A program made the translations under genes and the position numbers. This document shows, piece by piece, positions 54,440 through 64,000 of a stretch of 64,000 nucleotides of DNA (its first letter is position 1; each line of letters begins with the position of its first letter). Source of the stretch: Aquatica leii (Eukaryota; Arthropoda; Insecta; Coleoptera; Lampyridae); the NCBI GenBank assembly GCA_035610365.1, contig CM069432.1, forward strand, positions 28,892,354 through 28,956,353. Direction: 5' to 3'. The notes below the pieces were generated by a model. That model saw only the letters and a program-made list of their open reading frames with translations. It was not told the DNA's origin and ran no database searches.

Positions 54440-56556
54440 GGTACTTAATCCAAGAGGTGGTTCGTCTAGCGCTACTGCACTGCGGTCTCCTTAGTCCTTT
54501 TGTCCTTTTGTGCTTGATAGTGCAGTTTGAGTGTTTAAATATGGCTCTGTAAAGAAGAGCTTGGTATGCTTCGTTCCTGAAAAGTTTTTTATGCTCCGCT
54601 GCAAGTTTGCTGCAAGTTGTTTCTTTTCCGGGCTCGTAAGCGATTCCGCAAACGGGTTTAGGTCCGATATATGTCCCTGTTGTGCCCTTGTTTTGGTATC
54701 TAGGTGAACTGCACTGCTTGGTGAGTTGGTAATATTTTCAGACTGTTTATGTATGCCATAATCAGTTTGTATTTTATTACTGGCGCCAGAAATGCTGCTT
54801 GACTGTCAGAAATGATCGATATCAGATCATTTGCGTATGATTTTGAGTCAATAATGTTCTTGGCACACCAGTCAATAGCAACAACTTCAGCTTGAAAAGC
54901 AGACGAATATTTACCCACGGTCAGCAAAAATTCCTTCCCATGGTGCTTTCTTCTATATAGCCTTGCTCCGGTACCTTTGCGATTGTGTACCAGATGGTTC
55001 TTTTAACCGCGCCCGGGTAAATGTTTTTGTCCACTCGTCCCGTGACGGTATTATCACTTTAAATTTCTTTAAAATTTGCTAATTTTTTGTGAAGTCAGAT
55101 CTCATAGTTAAGATTGTTTCTTCACGCAGCACGTAGTATATACCCGGTTTGTTCATTAATCTGCAGCCTGTATGCTACTTGTCTTGCTTTCATCATTACA
55201 ACGAGATGTAATGGTGGAAGTAAAAGTACTGTCCATGGCTGCTGTGGAGGTGGTTCTCGTCGCTCCTGTCATCAGCAGACATGCCATTCTTTGTGCTTTG
55301 CCTAGCTTCGCAGCTGTGCTTTTATGCTTTTTGGGTTGGTTCTCTCGCCCCATACAAGCGCACTGTATGTGATGATAGGTCTTGTTACCACAGTATATAA
55401 CGATTTGGTCATTGTGGGTTTCAATCCCTATGTGTGGCCACCATCCGTTTGGTTGTATAAGGTACCCTAATGGCCTTTTTTGTGACTTTTTCTAAATGAG
55501 CATTGAAACTCAGTCTAATATCAAGAGCGAGTTCCAAATATTTGATTTCTTTCGTCATCTGCTTTCCGTCGTTTGGTAAACGGAACGATTGCTGTCTTAG
55601 TTGGGTTCACTGATAGTTCCTATTTTTTGCACCATTTTTACACGGCGTTTAGTGCACTTTGCATTATGTTCGATACAGTTGTCCCAAACTTCCTGTTTGT
55701 AATAATGGTGAAATTGTCTTCTAGTTCTTGTAGTAGGCCGTCCATGATGAGGTACCACAGTTGTAGTGGCAGCACCCTGCCTTGTGGACACCCGCCAGCC
55801 ACCGTACAAAGTAATTGTTACCCTCTGATTTCTGAGCATTGAGTTGACTCAGTTTTGAACTAGAGGTGTGATTTCTTTTTTCTCCATTGCTTTTGCAATT
55901 AAGGTAGAGGTAATATTGTCAAATGCTCCTTCAATATTTAAAAAAGCACTCAATATCATTGTATTGGATTGAATTTTTACATCTGCTTACTAGTTAGTGA
56001 AGTTCTAGCTCGCAAGATTTTCCGGATTGATAAGCATACTGGTTTCGGTGCAGAAGCAAAGCCTTTAGTGCCCAGTCCCGTTTATATCTGTCGACTACTT
56101 TTTCAAGTAGCTGTTTGCTATATGCAAACGTGCTAAGCTGGCTCTGAGAATTTTGCATATTGCGTTTCGAAAAGCAGCAGACACATTCTGCAGCATGATG
56201 GGATAAATTCCATTTACTCCTGGAGACAGAAAAGGTTTAAACGTATTGATTCTTCATTATAGATTTTTAGGATTAATTATTTATTTCTTTAAATCCCAGT
56301 TTGTTTTAGGTGCTCGTTTGTTTGGTACCTCTAGGTCCTGGTGCTTATAAACTTCAATTAACAATTAACGCGGGAAGGGTTTTTGCAGTAGTTCTTGCAG
56401 AGTATTTTTAACCGAGTCTGTAATCTTTTCGCTTTTGGTCAGCAAAGAACCGATGCTTCTAGTGCGATCTTTGCTGAGAGCTTTATAGAGTCGAGAACTT
56501 GTAGATTCGTTTTCTACGTCCTTACAGTACTTTCTCCATGATAGTTATCAATTAGA
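54440..56556 (-). mobile_element. R1-type LINE fragment inserted in the repeat
   Basis: A 5'-truncated non-LTR element on the minus strand, holding the pre-RT region, RT, connector and RNase H, but no endonuclease. Repeat copy B2 continues on both sides, so the LINE is the younger of the two. No target duplication or poly-A/TAA tail was recognised. Confidence 0.82.
54445..56545 (-). pseudogene. LINE RT and RNase H, broken
   Basis: Reading leftward: WRKYCKDVENESTSSRLYKA and LSKDRTRSIGSLLTKSEKIT (about 56540-56430), then PFLSPGVNGIYPIMLQNV near 56230 (the SPGPDG block), and a GCPQGRVLPLQLWYLIMDGL block near 55790-55730, the RT motif before the F/YADD box. The FADD box itself is damaged. The connector GKAQRMACLLMTGATRTTST lies in 55156-55353. 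RNase H has SSAFQAEVVAIDWCAKN and LISIISDSQAAFLAPV (54700-54927), then GPKPVCGIA near 54660. Frame shifts are frequent. The RNase H resembles the fragment at 75-360, though not closely enough to call them one family. Confidence 0.82.
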
Positions 56557-56714
56557 AATTATAACACTAATTTACATTTTTTCGTTAATAGTTGTTTGTT
56601 TTTCTCTTAACTTGGTGTCTCCGAACTAGGAGTGACGCTCTTTTTTTGATATATTATAGCATTCTCAATCACGTCTATTCACAGCTAGCCGTAGTGACGT
56701 GGTTGTTACCAACA
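56557..56714 (+). repeat. LTR-like dispersed repeat, copy B2, second part
   Basis: Continues copy B2 after the LINE: TTAATAGTTGTTTGTTTTTC, GGTGTCTCCG, TTGATATATTATAGCATT and the end TAGTGACGTGGTTGTTACC-AACA. It ends like copy A at the CA of AACA. Confidence 0.75.
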
Positions 56715-57259
56715 GGACCCGCTAGAAAAAAAGGTTGGTAGTAATTTCTTTTTGTAAAAGTCTAGGTCTGAGCCCCGTAAGTCATGACAGGTAGTATACA
56801 GCTATGGAATGCTTTTGTTTTATTATACGGAGGTATTTTTAAGTTTTTTAGTGTGTAAGTTAATCCGCCAAACGTAGCTCATCCTAGTTTTGTTTTTCTT
56901 GCGATTTCTATTTTTTGATTTTCTTTGTTAATTCTAAATCTTTGCCGCAAGTATGATTATTTTTGTCCTACTTCTATATTAACTCCCTAGTTGCCATAAT
57001 GTTTTTTGCAGAGTTTTTTCTTAACACTTACAGCAATACAATAATATGTATCATTCAAAAAAAAACTGGGTTTTAACTTACCAAACTAAATAGAACGAGT
57101 AGATGAGTAACCATTCTCACTTTGTGATTGGGAAAAACCTGAATCACTTTTATATTAAAAAAGAATGTTTAAAAGATTTGAATAAACTTCTTGCTAACGA
57201 TCTCAAAGTTAGTAATTTGCATCAATCAACTAAGTATCGTTGTAGTTTAAAAAAAAGTG
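56715..57259. other. No gene recognised
   Basis: Spacer between repeat copies B2 and C. A GTTGGTAGTAA stretch near 56743 is at the same place as the primer-binding-like word after copy A. The open frame at 57103-57423 overlaps the start of copy C and has no known domain. Confidence 0.5.
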
Positions 57260-58075
57260 TGTTACTTGTCGTCAGTAATAACTTTTTACATTTCCGTATG
57301 TTAATAAAATGTTTGACACGACGCTGGTGGCCGGCACACCTAGTTGAATATTTTGGTTTAATCCGAGATCCACGTTGGGGTTACGTTGTCGCATATCGTA
57401 TTTGGGGCATTTTTTCTGTTTGATTTTAATTCCTCCTCCTCCTTCTGTTTGATTTCAATGTGAGTAGATTGGTTTTTAGTAAAAATACCTTGTTTTTTCA
57501 ATCGTTAATAATTATTTTAATTTAATTTAACATCGTCGTTATTATTACGCTTGTAGCAATTTGAATGAGATGAAAATCTTCTATTTGTACGGAAAGAGTC
57601 AATGTTTTTCTGCATAGTCTCGAACAGCTATTTGCCTTACGCTTCAACGTCTAATCTGTATTATCTTTTTTGTAACTGTGTTACGTAACTTATCTACTTT
57701 TATAGTATCTACCAAGGTCATTATTAATGATTTACTTTCAGTCAAATATATAAATCAACCTTCAGCTGCTTGCAAAATTATGAATTATTGGTTACGTTGA
57801 CTTGTACTTTAGTTATTTGTATTCACTGCAGTAGTGCCTAACATTAAATCGTCGAATACATGCTTACACTCCTCGAAAGTATCAAGAGTAATATTAAGGC
57901 ACAACTTTTACCAGCTATTGTACTAAGAAACTAGGGGTAAAGTTTTCGTTTTATAATTTTATTTGTGACTGCATATGCTTATGTATGTAGTATCTTGGTT
58001 TATTACTTGTATATTACGTTAGTGAAACAAACGTGTTATCTTCTTATCGATTGGGAAAATATATTGTTACGTGCA
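57260..58075 (+). repeat. LTR-like dispersed repeat, copy C, first part
   Basis: Starts TGTTACTTGTCGTCAGTAAT and follows the order of copies A and B1 (a CGCTGGTGGCCGGCACAC stretch like B1's CACTGGTACGCCGACATC; a CAACCTTCAGCTG box near 57757; GGGGTAAAGTTTTCGTTTTA near 57934). A foreign-looking stretch interrupts it at about 58076, and the unit's tail reappears at 59515. Confidence 0.68.
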
Positions 58076-59514
58076 AAATTTTTCTAACGGAGTACTCGGT
58101 ATATTGAATTAAAATTAGATTCCGGTTTTGACGCCCTCTGCCGATCTTTTCGTGTGATTGTCATTTACGACGAAATTGTTAAACTGTCAACTGCATAAAA
58201 TGGCCGGTGTGGCTTAAGAATAATTTTCAAAGAACATCCTTAATAATGGGAATCAAATTATAATTTCATTACGATCGTAAAGTATTTGAGTCGTCACCGG
58301 GTAAGATAATTACTGTCGTTTATTAAAATTCTGTTGTAATTTCTCGTTAATTTGATAGCCGTTCCACCACATTCTGGCACATGTTTCTATTCGATAACGA
58401 ATTATGAGGGATTAACATCGACAAATACTTTCATGGGACGAGTATAACTTTATCTATAAGGCCTACGGTTAAAACTAAATAAACCGAAGACAATCACGTT
58501 TCTGCGAGATCCTACTCATGCGGCAAACACCTGCGAAACCAACTTTCATTGAAGGTGTACAACAGCGTTCGACAATCGAGTGATGTTATGTGTACTTTCT
58601 TTAGCAATAATTAACCATTTTTGTAGATCTTGATTTCGTGAGGCATTGGTTTGACACCATTTGCTACTCAAATTTATTTCAGGCTCACTTGCCGGGGAAA
58701 ACGTTTTCTTCGACCAAGGAGTTACTGGATTGTGGGTAAGTTTATTTATTTATTTGATTGCTGTCAGAAAGGTCGCTCACGAAACTTTAGCTAGTGTTAA
58801 TTCCGTAATTATTGTCATTGCTTTATTACCATTAAGGTAGTACCCTTAATTATTTTGTGTGTTTCGCATGCTGTGTACAACCAATATTTACTACGAAAGT
58901 TTAGTGTTAATTCAGTAATTACTATCACTGTTTTATTACCATTAAGGTAGTATCATTAATTATTTTGTGTGTTTTGCATGCTGCGTACAACCAATATTTA
59001 CTACGAAATTTTAATGTTAATTCCGTAATTGCTATCATTGTTTTATTACCATTAAGGTAGTATCATTAATTATTTGGTGTGTTTCGCATGCTGTGTACAA
59101 ACAATATTTACTACACACTATTCTTCGCTGTTCGCTTCAACTTAACTTACCTATGTATTGTGTGTTGCCGATACTGCTGTCATTTATGTACTGAAAATTC
59201 GATATCTTTGTGTTAATCATCGACGTTACTAAATTAAAGTTGTTATACTGGTTAATCTTTCTTTTATGGCAACATACCTTTCTCTTTTGATCGTCGTTAC
59301 CTAGTAACAAACTTTGACTACTCGAACATCAGAGTAATAAGGATTACGAACCTTAAATTTAGTTACAAGTTTGGACCGTCTGTCGTGATCGAGGCAGAAG
59401 TGTTATCTTGGATCAGATCTGGCGCCCTTAAGCATACTTCCTGTGAACCTCCTCTACTTCCGACTGTGTGAGTTGGCCGTGCAAGGTTCGTAAGACATAA
59501 AGCTTGTAACAATG
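58076..59514. other. Insert of unknown nature inside repeat copy C
   Basis: About 1.4 kb separating the two parts of copy C. It holds a 110-base tandem repeat (58794-59115) and no recognisable coding sequence. Its ends were not defined. Confidence 0.5.
58794..59115. repeat. Tandem repeat, about 3 units of 110 bases
   Basis: Units start at 58794, 58904 and 59014 with GTGTTAATTCMGTAATT or ATGTTAATTCCGTAATT. Each contains TTTATTACCATTAAGGTAGT, TTAATTATTTTGTGTGTTT, GCATGCTG and ACAAYCAATATTTACTAC. Units differ by a few substitutions. No open frame. Confidence 0.92.
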
Positions 59515-59700
59515 TGTTCGTTCTCTTGTTGATTGTTTGTTTTTATCCTACTTTTAGGACAGCGGATTTGTATGTACATTTAGTGTCTCCAGATTTTTCC
59601 AGTGCAACAGAGTGGCGCCTATTTTTTTCATTCTCAATCATTCTCATTCACCGACATCTCAGCTAGCTGTGGTGACGTAGTTGTATTCTACCCGGTTACA
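59515..59700 (+). repeat. LTR-like dispersed repeat, copy C, tail part
   Basis: Matches the tail of copy A: TCTTGTTGATTGTTTGTTTT, GTGTCTCC, GAGTGGCGCCTATTTTTTT, CATTCACCGACATCTCAGC, GCTGTGGTGACGTAGTTG. Confidence 0.72.
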
Positions 59701-62215
59701 CGGAAAATACATTTGCATTTGCATTTCCGAATAATAAGCATATTACAATATTTGCCAGTGATTGAGATGTATTAGTAATAAAGATTTTATTGCATTTCCA
59801 AATACACAATAAGTGTAGTATTTATAAATGAATAAAAATATTTATTTTAGGTAAATAAGAGTAACGTTCATGTCAAATTACTATCTTTACAAACAATGAT
59901 CGTTTAAAATTATCGGCGTTTTGTGTTTTTCTTATATTTATAGCATGAAACCACCAGAAAGAAAAATTTTTATACTGTAAACAAATAAATTATAAGCATA
60001 TGTAAATATAGATTACAACATAGCTGTGGCATATTTATTTTTGGTTATGATGATGCTAACTAAATGTTAATTTCATTTTTGATAAAAACGTATTATTTCC
60101 TTAACGAAATATAAACATATTTCGTATTTGTATTATTACGTAACTACTGCACAGGTTCTAAGAAGTTATTTCTGAGTACCTAATGTTATAGTTTCTGTCT
60201 TGGGCCAAACATTCTTCCTAAGCAGAAAAAAACTTCATGCACGTTCTGGTTATTACTTGGTATTTTATTTTTCTAAATTTCTTTTGCTCGTTTCAGATTT
60301 AACTAAGAAACTTTCTAAAGTATTCGCGGTTGTTAAAAAATTTTTTTTTTATTTACATGAGATAATCTTTGTGGAAACGATTATTACCGAAACGTCATAA
60401 AATGCCAAGGTAAATTATACTTCAAATTTATTAGTATTACAATTTACACTTAGAGATTATTTCTACTTTGCGTTTTCTTAACTTTTTCTTTGTGTTTACA
60501 TGACTTTTGACGGAAAAAAATTACGTTGCAAAGAGGTTAGTTATCGATAAAAACGTGTTTGCGATAATTACTACTTTATCATAATTATTAGTTTGTCATG
60601 TACTAATTACACCGGTTATTAACAAATAAATTAGATATAAACCGTTTCGTAATTATAACGTACGTGAAGGAAAAGCACGAAGTCACGGTAAAACAAATTT
60701 AATCATTAGAAATTCATCGTAAGAATCGATATGAGTAAAACTCTGGTCGTTAACGTTCAGGGAAATGTAAGTGACAAATGGGTTAAGTTACGAAATAAAA
60801 ATTTAACTGAATCAGTAAAAAATGTATATATGCATATTTAACAAATTTCTAGTTTTCTTCTTAGTATGACAGTTTTATTCTGGGTAATTTCGAAGATTGC
60901 CAAAGTTGTTTCTCTTATGTTGAATCACAAAATTTTTATTTCTTACTCGCGCCAGTAGATTTTATTATAGGATTTTATTAGTTTTTCTTATTACTCATAT
61001 GTACAGAAAGATAGAAAGATGGCAATAAAAATTACCCACAAAGATAACTTAACTGCGTATTAAAAAAAAATTCGGGTTATTTATGCAAAAATAATTTTAT
61101 AGACGCGTGTTTTGCAATAATGCAAACGTTGAAGAGTTTTTTTTAACGTTTCGTGATGAATTAAACACGTTGAATAATAAAATATTAAATTTCCGTGTTA
61201 ATTGCTTTATAAAATAAAGATGAAATGCGTTTATGATGTGTGTTTGTTTAAACTTTTCTTAATAATAATAATAATTAATTCAATTTATGTAAATTTAAAA
61301 CGTTTCATGTAAATGTCTTTACGTTTTTTTCCCATGATATGTGTTTAAATCATTATTTTAACGTTGTTATTTGAAATGTTTCAGAAGCTTGAGAGATTAC
61401 TTTTCTTTTAACTTAGTTTTGCAAATTCCTAACTTGACAGGTAAGTATTATAGAGGCTTTACGTTTTCAACATTTTGTTGTAAATGCATAGCAAATTCTA
61501 TAAAAATTTAAAATATAGTTTAGTACTTTTTTTAAGTTATAATACTCAGTTTTATTGCTGTGTTCTGCAGTTTATTTTGCAATCCTATTCCTTATCTGAG
61601 AAAATTGCACTAGTTAAAGTAAGACGTTACAATGGCAGTAGAGATTAAAGCGTGTTACATAACGAAAAACAACGTAGAAAAAACGAGTTTCATTATTCAG
61701 CTTAACTGGTACTTTATATTCTAGAGGATTTTAAACAAAGACTGAATTGTACGGTAGCCAAATTGTGCCCTAAAGAAACAGCTATGGTATACAAACAAGA
61801 AATATAATAAAACAAAATGTGAACTTTTTATTGATGAACTTTTTAAAAACTCAAAACACGTACACTAATCAATTTGGAAAAAATAATAATAATTAATTTG
61901 ATTAATTTTTACATTGGTGATTCGTCTGCGCGTTTTCTCTTTCTCGCAGAATATTTTGATGTAAATAATATATAAAATTTTCAATTACATTTTCCAGTGA
62001 TATTGGAGAATTTTCTAAATCAGAACACAAAGTTCTTGCACTTAAGTCTGAACGTCACTGAAATTTTAAAAAATCAAGCAAGTTTTAATAATTCCAACAC
62101 ATATAAATTTTTAAATTATAAAAATGCCTCTCTTCAGAGAGAAACTTAGTGTCTTTTCATTAAAATACCATACGAGTACTAGAAACATTGCATTTAAATA
62201 GATAATAAAAGACAA
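59701..62215. other. No gene recognised
   Basis: AT-rich. The open frame at 60200-60400 has no known domain. A short (TAA)n run lies near 61262. Confidence 0.5.
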
Positions 62216-63330
62216 AGAGAGGAAGTAGAAAAAACAGTATAGAATTAGAAGCAGAACTAAAAGCGTTTAGCAAAAGCGCAAGAGTTAGTAGATTACCAGA
62301 ACAAAAGTCGACAGAAAAACAGTTAACCAAAAAAGAAGGAAGCGAAATGGAAGAAATTAAAGCTATGTCTGAGCAGATTACAATGGCTATGAATAAGATG
62401 GAATTTTTTTTAAAACAAGAGATACAGGATCCAGATGGGAAACAAAGAAAAATCTTGGAATGATGAAAAAGCTAATCTTAATGATCGAATTTATAAATTA
62501 GAAAAAAAAACTTGATAAAAAGGACAGAACGAAGAGGAGAAATAATATATTCATAATAGGCGAGGAAACACAAGCCATAACAAACTCGAACGTAAAAGAT
62601 TATATTAAAGAAAATTTGGACGAAGAGATCTTAATAAAAGAATCCTACCTCATTAAGTCAGGAGATAGAAAAATCGGAATAATTGTACAATTAATTAGTG
62701 GAGACGAAAAAATGGGAATCTTCATACATGACGACTTAACGCCAAATAAGAGAGATATACAAAAGAAGATACTAGCCAAGGCTAAAGAAGAACGAGACAA
62801 GAAAAAGCAAGTGAAAATCGGTTAGCAAAAAATCCAGATAGACGGAAACTAGTATAGATGAGAAGAAGTTGAAAAAAAAACATACAGAGGATTTTTGGCC
62901 AGCTCAGAACAAATACAAAAATTATCAAACAAATCGGATGAATAGGAGAGGGATAAAGAATATAACCGGCCTCAATAATAAAGATAAAAATTTTTGGGAT
63001 TTTATAAAGCAATTTCATGTAGTAGGACTAACAGAAACCTGGGTGGAGGAAAAGAAATGGAATTTAATAATTGATAAGCTACCGGTAGTATTTAAATGCA
63101 ATTACCAAACAGCAGTAAAAGACAAAGAAAAGGGAAGAGCTAAATCTCGGGAGTTAAAAAAGAAGTTACAGAAGAAAATAAAACAATTTATCACGATGTG
63201 GAAGAAATACAAGAGAGAACAATATTGATTGATATAACAACAAAAATAAAAGATAATGACTGCATACAGCAACCAAAGGTTGGAGAAAATAACACCGGAG
63301 ATAGTCACAAGAAATGTCGTATATGATACA
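62216..63330 (+). pseudogene. Non-LTR retrotransposon 5' region: coiled coil and endonuclease start
   Basis: A charged coiled coil near 62345 (MEEIKAMSEQITMAMNKMEF) is followed, after frame changes, by NNIFIIGEETQAITNSNVKD and the frame 62616-62825 (KESYLIKSGDRKIGIIVQLI, IHDDLTPNKRDIQKKILAKA). That is the order of the ORF1-like region upstream of the endonuclease in some insect LINEs. The frame 62869-63228 begins the AP endonuclease: NITGLNNKDKNFWDFIKQFH, VVGLTETWVEEKKWNLI (with the catalytic glutamate of TETW) and DKEKGRAKS. After that the text degrades (KIKDNDCIQQPK). RT is absent, so the element is cut short at its 3' side. Stops and frameshifts throughout. Confidence 0.68.
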
Positions 63331-64000
63331 CGTTTTGCAAACTAGTGGAGGCGGCAAACCAGTGAAGGCGTAAATTTTAATTATAATTATTTCTTTTTGC
63401 AAATGCATAAATAACGACGTGTAAAGAAATATTTCGTAATGAAAAGCTAGCTAACATGTTACGATTTTATTTCAAACTGCTGAAGATGTCAAGATATGAT
63501 AAAGATCTTAATATTGATTTCATAAAAGTTGCATATTTTTCGCACTAGTTGCACCTGTTGAAATCTAGCTGAAGAATTAACAACTATTTAAAACAAATTC
63601 AAAACCTTTAGCAAGATTTCGCCGACCAATCAAATTTCAGTTTGTAAAAGAATCGCTACAAATCATTACATCGAACAATAAATGTAATAACTGCTACCAA
63701 GTTTGTAGTGTCTTAATCTACACAAAAGCGGCATGTTGCAATTTATCAACTTGGCATGTTTGGATGAGATTCTTTAAATGCTTGTTGCGTATGACGTATA
63801 AATTTTAAATAAAAATTAAAAATCGCAAGTGGCATCCAAAAACAGCTACTTACCAAGTAATCAAGAAAATGAAAAAAGCTTAAATACCATATCGGTAGAT
63901 TAATAATGGTCATACCATGATCAAATAAAATATAAATAAAACATTTTGTTAAAGAAGTATTTATTGAAATTATAGCTTTTGTTTTAAAATACGAAAAAAA
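63331..64000. other. No gene recognised
   Basis: AT-rich sequence to the window edge. Nothing supported. Confidence 0.5.

Noticed and set aside
55114-55372. Plus-strand frames with cysteine- and serine-rich text
   Set aside because: Antisense of the LINE connector region, which carries the real motifs on the minus strand.
57103-57423. Open frame of 106 codons, plus strand
   Set aside because: Overlaps the start of repeat copy C and shows no known motif; other repeat copies have no corresponding frame.
1-64000. CRISPR arrays, tRNA or rRNA genes, envelope-like genes
   Set aside because: No regularly spaced short repeats, no cloverleaf-type sequence and no rRNA-like tracts were seen; neither gypsy remnant has a recognisable third ORF.

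Overview
The window is AT-rich eukaryotic DNA, most likely from an insect and plausibly a beetle. The inference rests on its transposon families: piggyBac, Transib, pogo and Tc1/mariner DNA transposons, R1-type non-LTR elements whose first ORF looks like the DUF4780 type, copia elements primed by the internal tRNA-iMet site, Ty3/gypsy and Penelope. I found no convincing host gene, tRNA, rRNA or CRISPR array. Nearly every recognisable coding segment is a decayed mobile element, so the window reads as a graveyard of nested insertions, probably an intergenic or heterochromatic-like block.

Layout. 0-3 kb: two non-LTR fragments, then a 1.4-kb LTR-like dispersed repeat (copy A). 3-6.9 kb: mostly non-coding, possibly a further diverged repeat copy. 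6.9-8.6 kb: piggyBac pseudogene. 8.6-12.7 kb: no gene seen. 12.7-14.3 kb: Transib (RAG1-related) transposase pseudogene. 14.6-14.8 kb: foldback palindrome. 14.9-17.4 kb: Ty3/gypsy pol remnant. 18.9-20.7 kb: piggyBac in two opposed halves. 21.4-28.5 kb: mariner-like element with very long terminal inverted repeats, its transposase gene interrupted by a 4.5-kb R1-type LINE with a 14-bp target duplication. 30.7-33.3 kb: Penelope-like element with inverted arms, hammerhead-like hairpins and a 14-bp target duplication. 33.3-40.5 kb: copia element (minus strand) with two LTRs and a truncated Ty3/gypsy nested in its reverse transcriptase. 41.5-45.1 kb: second, older copia (plus strand). 45.4-50.8 kb: Tc1, pogo (both strands) and piggyBac scraps. 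51.0-52.5 kb: decayed cysteine-containing gene of a family I cannot classify. 52.5-59.7 kb: three more copies of the LTR-like repeat, one split by a minus-strand LINE and one by an insert holding a 3 x 110-bp tandem array. 62.2-63.3 kb: 5' part of another LINE.

The genes do not form a pathway. What connects them is insertion order: LINE into mariner, gypsy into copia, LINE into LTR-like repeat, and Penelope beside a copia LTR. The features most worth checking are the LTR-like repeat family, the unclassified gene family at 51-52.5 kb, the Penelope inverted arms with their hairpins, and the long-TIR mariner. All family assignments come from motif reading by eye. No alignments or searches were run.
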